Assembly (NCBI GenBank): GCA_029194665.1
Contig: JARFXO010000001.1
Location: forward strand, 1 to 64,000
Reading direction: 5' to 3'
DNA from: Nitrospira sp.
GTDB lineage: Bacteria; Nitrospirota; Nitrospiria; Nitrospirales; Nitrospiraceae
Length of the DNA stretch: 64,000 nt
In this document: positions 10,829-19,487 of the stretch, piece after piece
How the letters are laid out: each line of letters begins with the position of its first letter
Position numbering within the stretch: position 1 is the stretch's first letter
Translations under genes and position numbers: made by a program
Notes under the pieces: model-generated
What the model was told of the DNA's origin: nothing
Database searches by the model: none
Seen by the model: the letters and a program-made list of their open reading frames with translations, nothing else

Positions 10829-12265
10829 CTAAGCAGGGCCCGATTGCTGGGCATGTGCTGGTAAACGCAGGGTGAAGACAGAGCCTTTGTTGACTTCACT
10901 GGTGACAGAAATACTACCCCCATGAGCATCCATAATTTCTTTCACGATGGGCAATCCAAGTCCGGTACCGGCGGAGTCTTTCGCGCGGGCCCAATCAGTG
11001 CGGTAGAATCGTTCGAAGAGATGGGGAATATGCTCCGGTTCGATCCCATGGCCCGTGTCCTCGACGGCCACGGTGACCTTAGAACTGATCGTTTGTAGAC
11101 GAACCGTGACGGAACCACCGGATGGAGTGTACCGCAGCGCATTGTCGAGCAGATTGATCAATGCTTGTTTGAGCCACTGTGCATCGCCGAGGACGGACGG
11201 AACCGGTTGGGACTCAAATGTCAGGGCAATCCGGTGGTCATCCGCCAAGACCATCAGTTCATCCACGATCTCTTGAATCAACGGTTCCAGGGCGAGGGGC
11301 ACGAGATTGACCGGCGGTTTGCTGCTGGTGAATTTCGCCAACGTCAACAATGGGCGAGTCAAGGCAATGAGCCGATCCACTTGCTGGAGGTTGTTGAGCA
11401 GCACCTCGCGATATTCTTCGACAGTCCTGGCTTTCATGAGGGCGACCTCCAGATTACCTTGCAAGATGGTCAAAGGAGTCCTCATCTCGTGGGCGGCGAT
11501 TTCACAAAAGTTACGTTGGACTTCGCTGCTTCGTTGGAACTGATCCAGCACCGCGTTGACCGCCTGGGTGAGTCGCCGAAATTCCCGATAGGGTGAATCT
11601 ACCGCCAGTCGTTTTCCGAGGTCGGCTTCCGACATCGTTTCTGCCCCGGCGCACAAGGCTTCGATGGGGGCCAGCACCTTCTTTGACAGCCAGAGGCTCC
11701 CGATCCAGGCGAGTAGAAGTGTGGCTCCGGATCCAAGCGTCAGCAGGAATACAAGCCCATGCAGAGTTTCCTGGTAATGGAGCAGCGACGTTTCCGCCTG
11801 CAAAACATACCGCACATGGTCTTTCCCGGCGAAGGGGAAGAACAAATGCCGCGCCGGCATCCCATCGGCCGAGTCCATCGTTTCAAACGTGATCTTCGAA
11901 AGCCGAACTCGTTCAAGCACATGCGGCGAAATCGAGACTTGCGCATCCGCACGGGGACTGTTCCACACCAGCCGGCCATCAGCCGAAAAGATCCGAAGGG
12001 CGTGCGAGATGTTGGGCAATAGGTGCTGTTCCAGCGTGCCGTGGGTTAAGTCATTAGCCGGCGCGGTGTCCTTGGTGTTGGTCCTCATGAAGTCGGGATA
12101 CCGCTCCGCAATCTCGGCAAGGGACTCGGCCAATACCAACATTTGTCCATCGAGTAAGCGGTGCAACAAGACCTCGCTGGCAGCGTACACGAGCCCAGAA
12201 AACGCGAGAAGACCAGTCATCAGGACGACGGCGGACCAGCTGATCAAACTGCGCAGAGATTTCAT
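10829..12265 (-). CDS. Membrane sensor histidine kinase (CusS/heavy-metal type)
   Basis: 478 aa. The first transmembrane segment is at residues ~10-30, a ~130-residue periplasmic domain follows, and the second segment lies near 170-195 (FLLTLGSGATLLLAWIGSLW). HAMP spans ~196-248, the HisKA H-box is AAHEMRTPLT (His ~260), the N-box is NLLDNALRYTP, then DTGHGIEPEHIPHLFERFYR and GTGLGLPIVKEIM complete the ATPase. Its start overlaps the stop of the upstream response regulator by 4 bases (ATGA-type), so they are translated together. Similarity is to the CusS/CopS/IrlS group, but no metal ligands are obvious, so the stimulus is unknown. Confidence 0.93.
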   Translation of the reverse strand: MKSLRSLISWSAVVLMTGLLAFSGLVYAASEVLLHRLLDGQMLVLAESLAEIAERYPDFMRTNTKDTAPANDLTHGTLEQHLLPNISHALRIFSADGRLVWNSPRADAQVSISPHVLERVRLSKITFETMDSADGMPARHLFFPFAGKDHVRYVLQAETSLLHYQETLHGLVFLLTLGSGATLLLAWIGSLWLSKKVLAPIEALCAGAETMSEADLGKRLAVDSPYREFRRLTQAVNAVLDQFQRSSEVQRNFCEIAAHEMRTPLTILQGNLEVALMKARTVEEYREVLLNNLQQVDRLIALTRPLLTLAKFTSSKPPVNLVPLALEPLIQEIVDELMVLADDHRIALTFESQPVPSVLGDAQWLKQALINLLDNALRYTPSGGSVTVRLQTISSKVTVAVEDTGHGIEPEHIPHLFERFYRTDWARAKDSAGTGLGLPIVKEIMDAHGGSISVTSEVNKGSVFTLRLPAHAQQSGPA

Positions 12266-12945
12266 GCAGGTGAGTCCGGCTCTTCGAGCATATACCCGGC
12301 ACCACGCACTGTGGCGATCAAGGGCGGCGAAAAATCCCGATCGATCTTTGCGCGTAGAGCCCGGATATGGGCGTCGACGATGTTCGTCATGGGGTCATAG
12401 CTGATGTCCCACACATGTTCAATGATCGCGGTTCGCGTGAGCACACGATTCTTGTTCCGTAACAGAAATTCTAGGAGCGCATACTCCTTATTCGTCAGGA
12501 AGATTTCCTGCTCGGCGCGCCAGACACGGTGAGACGCCGGGTCCAATCGAAGGTCAGCCGCTTGAAGATGGGCAATTTGCTGGGAACTGCCTCGGCGCAA
12601 AAGCGCCCGAACGCGGGCGAGCAACTCCGCGAAGGCGAACGGCTTCGGCAGAAATTGATCCGCCCCCGTGTCAAAGCCGGATACCTTCGTCTCCACCGTG
12701 TTGCGCGCCGTGATGAGCAGCACCGGAGTTGTGATGCCCTTGTCTCGAACGCGGCGGCAGAGGGTCAAACCGTCAAGCTTCGGCAGCATCACGTCTAGAA
12801 TCACGAGATCGTAAGGGTTGTTCAGCGCCAACGCCAATCCTGCTTCGCCATCGGCAGCAGCATCCACCGCATAGTACTCTTCTTTCAATCCTTTTTTGAT
12901 GAATTGAGCAAGGTCCGCATCGTCTTCAACGAGCAGAATTCTCAT
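12262..12945 (-). CDS. OmpR-family response regulator (CusR-like)
   Basis: 227 aa. Receiver domain MRILLVEDDADLAQFIKKGL with acidic pocket EDD, phosphoacceptor Asp in VILDVMLP (~51) and Lys in FLPKPFA. The C-terminal winged helix has LRLDPASHRVWR, LTNKEYALLEFL and the terminal VRGAGYML. It regulates transcription when phosphorylated by the adjacent kinase. First gene of the pair, co-translated with the kinase. Confidence 0.95.
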   Translation of the reverse strand: MRILLVEDDADLAQFIKKGLKEEYYAVDAAADGEAGLALALNNPYDLVILDVMLPKLDGLTLCRRVRDKGITTPVLLITARNTVETKVSGFDTGADQFLPKPFAFAELLARVRALLRRGSSQQIAHLQAADLRLDPASHRVWRAEQEIFLTNKEYALLEFLLRNKNRVLTRTAIIEHVWDISYDPMTNIVDAHIRALRAKIDRDFSPPLIATVRGAGYMLEEPDSPA

Positions 12946-12996
12946 GGTCTACCTCATGACAGAACCACGCAGATCGGCAGCCAAGGAATCGGTTGC

Positions 12997-13614
12997 TCAA
13001 CATAGGCTGCTCTTGCAATCTGTGACCACCAGGTTGGTTGCTTTTTCGTCTGCTTCGAGGTCGATGGTCAGCCAGGCGATTCCCATCGCCCGCTCATCCT
13101 GATGGGCTCCACCGCTCCCCTCAAGGAGGCTGACGACATAATACCGGCCACCGGGAACTTTCGTGAACCAAAAATGGCCGGTTGGATTGGCCCTCGTCGT
13201 ACGGAGATAGGGAATCAGTCGTTTATCGGTCAGCAGTTGGGCCATGACCTCACGAAGGCATTCCACAGGCGAGCCCTGCGTCATGAGGGGCTCTGACGAA
13301 GATGTCGCACCTTTGAGAGAGCAGGAGTAATCTCGCACATGTTTATCGAACCAATGGCGAGTATATGGAACCATTGGAATCAAGTAGATCGAGGCCCCTG
13401 CCTGCGTCACGGCTTTTCCAGAGGGTGTGCGCAAGAACACCTGTCCGGCCGCACTTCCCCGACCTTTCGCTCTGTAGGCGAAGAATTCTTTCTCATTGAA
13501 GGCTGGTGGGCTCGATGAGCCCGACGTCACCGCCTGTGCCGGTGCGACGAGGAAGCCGCTGATCAGCAACAACCCTGCAAGCCAGCACCCGAGTTGCCTG
13601 TCGCGCCTCGTCAT
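12997..13614 (-). CDS. Secreted protein of unknown function
   Basis: 205 aa with a clear signal peptide (MTRRDRQLGCWLAGLLLISG then FLVAPAQA, cleavage about residue 28). The mature part contains a carboxypeptidase-regulatory-like pattern: GQVFLRTPSGKAVTQAGASIYLIP early and KVPGGRYYVVSLL later, typical of beta-sandwich modules. Four cysteines (two mid-protein, two at the CKSSLC end) could form disulphides. Its ATG overlaps the stop of the upstream FTR gene by 4 bases, so the two are co-translated. Function is not assignable. Confidence 0.8.
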   Translation of the reverse strand: MTRRDRQLGCWLAGLLLISGFLVAPAQAVTSGSSSPPAFNEKEFFAYRAKGRGSAAGQVFLRTPSGKAVTQAGASIYLIPMVPYTRHWFDKHVRDYSCSLKGATSSSEPLMTQGSPVECLREVMAQLLTDKRLIPYLRTTRANPTGHFWFTKVPGGRYYVVSLLEGSGGAHQDERAMGIAWLTIDLEADEKATNLVVTDCKSSLC

Positions 13615-14051
13615 GTCGAGGAAGCCGACGCTGCGGCGGGCTCGTCGGGCACGGTTGAAGCCGGGAGGGACTTGTGTTTGAGGGCGCGGCCTTTGTCCGG
13701 GGTCGGATCGGTGACAAGACCATACACTTCGCGACCTTCGTGGCCGTCCGGCAAATATTCCGTAATCGGCATCCCATCTTCACGAACAAACAGGAGACAA
13801 TGACAGTACTTGTACATCTGCATTTCGTCGCAGGCGCAGATCCACCGTCGAAGCTTAGCTTCGGCTTCCTTATCCTTGTAAAAGTTACAAGGGCAGAGCG
13901 GTTTCCCGAGTTCGTCGATATGGGACGCTAATCCCTTGACGACCGCCTCCGTCACGGCAGTGTTGGGATGCATCGTGGTTCCGCTTTTCTCGGCAAAACC
14001 CTGTATGAACTTCCGGATCTTATCGAGACTTTCCTGCGTCGGTTCGGCCAT
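13611..14051 (-). CDS. Ferredoxin:thioredoxin reductase, catalytic chain
   Basis: 146 aa. The cysteine pattern of the FTR catalytic subunit is intact: LCPCNFY, ICACDEM and YCHCLLFV, which supply the [4Fe-4S] ligands and the redox-active disulphide. The family passes electrons from ferredoxin to thioredoxin. Residues after ~115 are a low-complexity tail rich in Ala, Ser and Pro. It heads a minus-strand pair with the secreted protein and is divergent from the large VWA gene. The variable FTR subunit is not adjacent, as is usual in non-photosynthetic bacteria. Confidence 0.88.
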   Translation of the reverse strand: MAEPTQESLDKIRKFIQGFAEKSGTTMHPNTAVTEAVVKGLASHIDELGKPLCPCNFYKDKEAEAKLRRWICACDEMQMYKYCHCLLFVREDGMPITEYLPDGHEGREVYGLVTDPTPDKGRALKHKSLPASTVPDEPAAASASST

Positions 14052-14150
14052 GGACTTCTTCCTCCAGCGGTGGCGGGCAGAGTCGCTAGTTTACAAGGAT
14101 AATTCGCTGCTTTACAATCCGTGCTCTCAGCTGATTCTCGTAAACAAGTC

Positions 14151-17144
14151 ATGAAGGACATGTCAAGTCGACAGATCTTGCTGCAGCGGCTGGTCTCCGA
14201 GTTGAGTCCGGCGGTCGCGGAGGCTGTGGTAGCTGCCTTGCGGGCCACCCACATGCTGGATGCCGAGGCGCGGGTACTGACCCTGCTGGATGAGCTCCAA
14301 GAGTTGTCCGAAAAGGCAGCAGGCTCAGCGATGGCGGCATTGCCCGAGCTGAACCGGCGGGCGGGCCTCTCGCATAGCATCTTGTGGCTCGACCTGGGAG
14401 TGACGCTGGCTCAGTCCTCAGGGGCCTCCGCGCTGAAGTATTTCAAGGACAGTCCTTTGAGCCTTGGGCTGATCGAGGAAGGCGATGCGCGCACAGAAGT
14501 CTTAACAATCGGTCTGGAAATTGCTGAGCAAGACGCCAACGTTGCGCTCGAATACATCCGCCATGCCCCGGGGATTCTGTCAGAGGTGCCTGCCACGCAG
14601 TTGCGACCCTGGCTCGATATCGGCCTCGAACTGACCCAGGTCAATGTCGTCGTCGGTCTTGAGTTTATCCGACAAATCTCCAAGCTGGCTTCCGTGCTGC
14701 CTTGGGAGGCGGTGCGTAGCTGGGCCACGGTGGGCATGAAATTGGTTGTGCCGAATAGCCTCGGGAAGCCGGACTATGTGGCGACCATGGAATTTCTAAG
14801 AACCAGCCCATCGATTCTTGGAAATATCGAAGACCCTCCGGTTCGGGGAAAGGTGGTATCCCTGTGCCTTCTGTTGGCCGAACATTCACCCGTGTCCAGC
14901 CTAACGTGGCTCGCAGAATCACCCGCCCTCTTAAGTCGGTTACCGTCAATGGAATGGCGGATCCGGCTGGTGCAGTACGGCGCCCTGCTTGCCGAGAAGC
15001 AGGCTGAAGTGACGGTCGATTACCTGCGTCGCGCCCCCGAACTCGTGGGACTCATCGGAAATGGACCCGAAGCCCTCCCGCGATTCGAGAATTGGTTTAA
15101 GACCGGGATGGAAGTAGCAGCCTACAGCCCAGAGGGAGCACGTGCTTATTTTTCAGTAGCGTCAAGAAAAGCGCTGGCTTCGATCGAACAAGCCTTGAGC
15201 GGGGTGCCGTTTCGGCGGGTCGCGCGACGAGTGAAACTGTTCGTTCAAGGACTCTGTGGAACCGATGTGACCGTGATGGCGCTTCCTGATGCTGTGACTT
15301 CCCCAGCCCGGGCGACGGTCAGTCCAGACGGGAAGACTATTTCCTTGCCGGCGCTGCTCCGTCGGTACTCGACGGCCGCGGAAAACGAACGGCTCTATCT
15401 CGTGATGGCGGCGCATGAAGCTGGACATTTGGAATTCGGTACCTATCGACTCCCGCTTGAATCTCTCGCCGACTTGGTTGAAACCGTACGGCGCCGATAT
15501 GGTCGATCCAATAAGGCGAGACCAGAGACACTAGCCGCCTTCTTTCAGATGTATCCGAACCCTACGCTGGTGCGGGATCTATGGGCGGTGCTGGAGGATG
15601 CGCGTATCGAATTCCTGCTGCAAATCGAGTATCCGGGACTCCGGTGCGACCTTGCGAGATTCGCTACGGAATCCATCGCTCCGCGCGATCCAGCTCACGG
15701 AGTAACGGCCAAAGAATTGATCGTCGATGGTCTCCTGAGACTCTCCACCGGTGAAGCAGTAGATACCGCAGTGCCCAAGGCTGTCAGTGAAGAAGTCTCA
15801 ATCCTCTGGAGTATGTGCCGTTCCGTTCTCAAGACTACGGCCACGGCGGAAGAAGCGGTTCGTGTGGTCGATGGTGTCTACATGCGGTTGGAGGAGCTGC
15901 TGGTGGCTCGCGACGAGATGATACGCGCAGACCGACGCGAGAAGCGGAAGGATACAGAATTGGGAGGGACGAAATGGGAGCAATCGGATGACCAATACCG
16001 GGCTGTGACCGATGTGGCCTATCGTGGCTCGATGAATCCGGAGTTCATCACGTGGAGGCAGGAACAATTCGACCGGCACCACGAGTCTCGGGCACAATCG
16101 GACGGCCGAACGAAGGAGAATGTCCGGAGGGGCGAACAAGATCTCCGAAGCAAAGATACGTTGAGCGAGGGGTATTCATTGCCGTCCATTGTGGATGAGT
16201 GTCTCACGCTTGAGTTGGACGCACGACCGATTCGGGAAGTCAGCGCTCATGGCGAGCGAGCCACCCTCTACGCTGAGTGGGACTATCGGATTGAGGATTA
16301 CCGGATGAATTGGTGTCGCGTGGTGGAGCAACCCGCGGATCTGGGATCCGACGACTTCGTCACGGAGACGTTGGTCTCGCACCAGAGTACTGTCAAGTCA
16401 CTGCGCAGGTTTTTTGAAGGCTTGCGTCCCCCAACCTTTCGCCGCGTCTCGGGGCAACCCGACGGGGAAGAGGTGGATCTCGATGCGGTTGTCCGGCGAA
16501 CAGCGGAACAGCGGGCGGGCATGGTAGGCGACGATCGGCTGTACATCCGGCGGGAAAAACGAGAGCGCGACGTGGCGGTGGCCTTCCTCGTTGATGTCAG
16601 TGGATCCACAAGCCGAGATCTTGGAACCGGTCGTCGGGTCATCGACATTGAGAAAGAAGGCCTGATACTCCTCTGTGAAGCACTGGATGCCGTCGGCGAT
16701 CAGTATGGACTCTATGCCTACTCGGGCCAAGGACGAGGGAAGATAGAGTTTCTCACGATCAAGGACTTTGACGATCGACTCGGGGGAGAGACAGCCCATC
16801 GTCTTGGTGGTCTGGCTCCTCGTCATCAGAATCGCGACGGCGCGGCGATTCGGCACGCAACAGCGAAGCTGCTGACCAGGGAAGCCAAGAACCGACTCCT
16901 CGTGCTGTTGAGCGATGGAAGACCATTGGACGACCAGTACAAGGACGCGTACTCGTTGGAAGATACGAAGGTGGCACTTCGTGAGGCAAGACAACAGGGA
17001 GTCGAACCTTTTTGTATCACAATCGATCGGGAAGCTGAAGATTATCTACGCAGCATGTACGCCGATGCACGATACTGCGTCATAGACCACGTCGAAGCAT
17101 TTCCGGCGAAGTTGCCGAGAATTTACAAGCAATTGACTGCGTAA
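14151..17144 (+). CDS. Large HExxH and von Willebrand A domain protein (NorD/CbbO-like)
   Basis: About 997 aa from the ATG at 14151; a GTG at 14121 or ATG at 14160 are alternatives because no good binding site is seen. Residues ~60-330 form helical repeats of ~40 residues, each with a pattern like ALEYIRHAPGIL, LEFIRQISKLA, MEFLRTSPSIL, VDYLRRAPELV. A zinc-type motif MAAHEAGHLEFGTY follows (~425), then a charged linker, and the C-terminal VWA domain has the MIDAS motif FLVDVSGSTS and LLSDGRPLDD. The whole resembles NorD/CbbO proteins that work with MoxR/CbbQ AAA+ ATPases as metal-centre activators. No AAA+ partner is adjacent. Confidence 0.82.
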   Translation: MKDMSSRQILLQRLVSELSPAVAEAVVAALRATHMLDAEARVLTLLDELQELSEKAAGSAMAALPELNRRAGLSHSILWLDLGVTLAQSSGASALKYFKDSPLSLGLIEEGDARTEVLTIGLEIAEQDANVALEYIRHAPGILSEVPATQLRPWLDIGLELTQVNVVVGLEFIRQISKLASVLPWEAVRSWATVGMKLVVPNSLGKPDYVATMEFLRTSPSILGNIEDPPVRGKVVSLCLLLAEHSPVSSLTWLAESPALLSRLPSMEWRIRLVQYGALLAEKQAEVTVDYLRRAPELVGLIGNGPEALPRFENWFKTGMEVAAYSPEGARAYFSVASRKALASIEQALSGVPFRRVARRVKLFVQGLCGTDVTVMALPDAVTSPARATVSPDGKTISLPALLRRYSTAAENERLYLVMAAHEAGHLEFGTYRLPLESLADLVETVRRRYGRSNKARPETLAAFFQMYPNPTLVRDLWAVLEDARIEFLLQIEYPGLRCDLARFATESIAPRDPAHGVTAKELIVDGLLRLSTGEAVDTAVPKAVSEEVSILWSMCRSVLKTTATAEEAVRVVDGVYMRLEELLVARDEMIRADRREKRKDTELGGTKWEQSDDQYRAVTDVAYRGSMNPEFITWRQEQFDRHHESRAQSDGRTKENVRRGEQDLRSKDTLSEGYSLPSIVDECLTLELDARPIREVSAHGERATLYAEWDYRIEDYRMNWCRVVEQPADLGSDDFVTETLVSHQSTVKSLRRFFEGLRPPTFRRVSGQPDGEEVDLDAVVRRTAEQRAGMVGDDRLYIRREKRERDVAVAFLVDVSGSTSRDLGTGRRVIDIEKEGLILLCEALDAVGDQYGLYAYSGQGRGKIEFLTIKDFDDRLGGETAHRLGGLAPRHQNRDGAAIRHATAKLLTREAKNRLLVLLSDGRPLDDQYKDAYSLEDTKVALREARQQGVEPFCITIDREAEDYLRSMYADARYCVIDHVEAFPAKLPRIYKQLTA

Positions 17145-17156
17145 GAGCTCGAGGGC

Positions 17157-17564
17157 ATGACGAACTCGATCGGAAAGACGACCATCCCTGCATGGTTGTA
17201 CAAGCTTTTCACAGGGCATCAGTATCCCTATGTCCGTCGACTGGCCAAGTTCGGACAGACCGTCAAGCCGGGTGAAGACCGCCCGGAGCCGACGAAGGAG
17301 ATGATCGAAGCAAAGTTCTGGGAAGTCTACCCGCGTTGCCGAGTGAAAGTATTGCAGGAGGTCAAAGAAGGGATGATCGTGGTCTTTCATGACCTGGATG
17401 AGTATCCTCCGGGCGGCTTTCAAGAACTTGTCAATAACCCGGAGGAGTTTCTGGCAAACACATTCGGCAAAAAGAAGATCAAGGTCAATTTCTACGACGG
17501 AGATAATTTCGTCTGCACGATCAACTTCAAAGTTGCGGGCTGGACGGAGCACGAACACGCGTGA
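17157..17564 (+). CDS. Unknown 135-aa protein downstream of the VWA gene
   Basis: It starts 12 bases after the VWA gene and overlaps the frame leading into mdh, so it is probably in one transcript. The product is cytosolic, with aromatic-rich segments ([50 protein letters not shown]). No motif is recognised. The tight spacing suggests it serves the VWA protein or its client. Its ATG follows GAGCTCGAGGGC. Confidence 0.8.
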   Translation: MTNSIGKTTIPAWLYKLFTGHQYPYVRRLAKFGQTVKPGEDRPEPTKEMIEAKFWEVYPRCRVKVLQEVKEGMIVVFHDLDEYPPGGFQELVNNPEEFLANTFGKKKIKVNFYDGDNFVCTINFKVAGWTEHEHA

Positions 17565-17578
17565 AGAGTGAGGTGGTC

Positions 17579-18526
17579 ATGATGAAGCGACCGAAAGTGA
17601 CGGTAGTAGGTGCGGGGAACGTCGGAGGGACGACGGCTCAGCGGTTGGCTGAGAAGAATCTGTATGACGTGGTACTGCTCGATATTGCCCAAGGAGTTCC
17701 ACAGGGAAAGGCCCTCGATATTTCACAGGCGGGGCCGGTCTGTGGGTACAGCACACAGGTGGTCGGCACCAACGATTACGCCGAAACAGCCGGATCATCG
17801 ATCGCCGTGATCACCTCAGGCAAGCCGAGAAAGCCCGGGATGAGTCGAGACGAGTTGCTGGCGACGAATGCCAAAATCGTGCAATCCGTCGTCAGAGAAT
17901 TAGTCTCCCGCTCCGGGGATATTATCCTGATCCTCGTCACCAATCCATTGGACGCCATGGTTCATGTGGCGCGTTCTGTCAGCGGTCTCCCTAAATCGAG
18001 AATCATCGGGATGGCCGGAGTCTTGGATTCGGCAAGAATGCGGACGTTCATTGCCGCTGAATTGAATGTACCAGCTACGGAGGTGCAGGCCATGGTATTG
18101 GGCGGACATGGCGATACGATGGTGCCGTTGCCGCGTTATACAACCGTGCAAGGTAGGCCGGTGTCGGAACTCATGTCGAAGGAGAAACTCGATGCGATCG
18201 TCAAACGAACGCGACAGGGCGGAGCCGAAATCGTGGGCCTTTTGAAAGCGGGCAGTGCCTTCTATGCGCCGTCAGCATCAGCGGTGGCGATGGTTGAATC
18301 GATCCATAAAGATGAGAAGCAGGTGATGCCGTGCGCGGTGCTGTGTGAAGGGGAGTATGGACTCAAAAACGTCGTCGTCGGGGTTCCGGTGAAGCTTGGA
18401 CGTGGAGGAGCCGAACAGATCCTGGAGTACGAACTGACCAGTGATGAACGGGCGGCGTTGGAAACCTCGGCGAGCGCGGTGCGGGAACTCTGTGCCACGG
18501 TCGATCGGTTGATGACACAGGATTAG
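17579..18526 (+). CDS. mdh: Malate dehydrogenase (NAD)
   Basis: About 315 aa from the ATG at 17579, which has GAGGTGG just upstream; a GTG at 17561 overlapping the previous stop is an alternative. The NAD fold is [12 protein letters not shown], the substrate loop [11 protein letters not shown] carries the arginines typical of malate rather than lactate dehydrogenase, and the catalytic pair is Asp in TNPLDAM and His in [10 protein letters not shown]. It interconverts malate and oxaloacetate, a step of the oxidative or reductive TCA cycle. It is the last gene of the VWA/unknown/mdh run. Confidence 0.95.
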   Translation: MMKRPKVTVVGAGNVGGTTAQRLAEKNLYDVVLLDIAQGVPQGKALDISQAGPVCGYSTQVVGTNDYAETAGSSIAVITSGKPRKPGMSRDELLATNAKIVQSVVRELVSRSGDIILILVTNPLDAMVHVARSVSGLPKSRIIGMAGVLDSARMRTFIAAELNVPATEVQAMVLGGHGDTMVPLPRYTTVQGRPVSELMSKEKLDAIVKRTRQGGAEIVGLLKAGSAFYAPSASAVAMVESIHKDEKQVMPCAVLCEGEYGLKNVVVGVPVKLGRGGAEQILEYELTSDERAALETSASAVRELCATVDRLMTQD

Positions 18527-18667
18527 GATGAGTCAGTGGAAAGAAGACGAGTCCCTCATCATTGACGAGTGACCGACGACCAGTCCAACCTGGCGGCTTG
18601 ACAATCGGAGAAAAGCTACAGTACAGACATCGGACTAGACAATCAACCGTTCACAGGAGAGGAAGCA

Positions 18668-19255
18668 ATGAAATTTCTTGAAGATCCGATGCAGACGATG
18701 GGGGCAGGATTTGCGCTGTCCATCGTATTGATAGTGATATATTTGGGCTTAACCGGAATTGGCGCGGGTGATGCCGAATGGGCCTCGCTGATCCTTCGCT
18801 GGATTCACTTCCTAGCGGGGATCACGTGGATCGGGCTCTTGTACTTCTTCAATTTGATCAATGCCACCTTCCTGAAAAGCTTGGATGGTCCCACCAAAAA
18901 TATTGTGATTCCGAAGCTCATGCCGATGGCGCTCAATTGGTTCCGACACGGAGCGACGGTAACCGTGCTGGCCGGTGTGTTGTTGTATGGCCACATGTAC
19001 CACAAGGGCGGAACGGGAGCCGTGGCTTTGGCGATCGGTGGGCTGCTCGGCATTATCATGATGGGCAATGTCCATGGGATTATCTGGCCGAACCAGAAGA
19101 AGATCATTGCCGCCGTCACTGCCGCGGCTCAGGGGACTCCAACCCCCCCTGAGATGGCTCAGTGGGGACGGAGCGCATTGCTGGCCTCGCGTGTGAATTT
19201 CATGCTGTCGATCCCCATGTTGCTTTTCATGGGTGCCGGCAGCCACTTTAGATAG
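18668..19255 (+). CDS. PuuD-like (urate oxidase N-terminal type) membrane protein
   Basis: 195 aa with about five transmembrane helices (residues ~12-32, 42-64, 90-112, 116-138, 172-192). Histidines lie in or beside helices: RWIHFLAG, WFRHGAT, GHMYHK and GNVHGIIWPNQK; the last and the ITWIGLLYFFNLINATF segment match the membrane domain of PuuD/Urate_ox_N proteins. The C-terminal cytochrome c of PuuD is absent, so it is a stand-alone membrane domain that could bind haem. Substrate unknown. TTCACAGGAGAGGAAGCA gives a good binding site. It appears monocistronic. Confidence 0.75.
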   Translation: MKFLEDPMQTMGAGFALSIVLIVIYLGLTGIGAGDAEWASLILRWIHFLAGITWIGLLYFFNLINATFLKSLDGPTKNIVIPKLMPMALNWFRHGATVTVLAGVLLYGHMYHKGGTGAVALAIGGLLGIIMMGNVHGIIWPNQKKIIAAVTAAAQGTPTPPEMAQWGRSALLASRVNFMLSIPMLLFMGAGSHFR

Positions 19256-19277
19256 AGCCTGTGCCTTATCCTGATCT

Positions 19278-19306
19278 TGGCCGGTGGGAGTAAATTCTAC
19301 CGGCCA
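19278..19306. terminator. Strong hairpin after the PuuD-like gene
   Basis: TGGCCGGT and ACCGGCCA pair perfectly and the stem can extend with G-U pairs to about 12 base pairs around a short loop. It lies 22 bases after the stop codon. No T-run follows, so termination efficiency is uncertain, but position and stem strength suggest a transcript 3' end. Confidence 0.55.
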
Positions 19307-19421
19307 GGTTTACATCTCAACCTTATTTCTCCTGCCCTCTAGACCCAGCCTCAGAGTAGGTCCCCTAGCCTTAACTTCTTGAGATTCTGACCTATTTAGG
19401 ACTGTTGCCTTGTCCATTGCC

Positions 19422-19451
19422 TTGACGGGCGAAGCGATGGAGCCGTATAGT
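19422..19451 (+). promoter_or_regulatory. Sigma-70-type promoter for the NuoF-like gene
   Basis: TTGACG (19422-19427) and TATAGT (19446-19451) with an 18-base spacer, ending 36 bases before the ATG of the NuoF-like gene. Both boxes match the consensus at five of six positions. Confidence 0.55.
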
Positions 19452-19487
19452 ACGATTTCTACATTGAGGACGTAGATCGGAAAAAGT

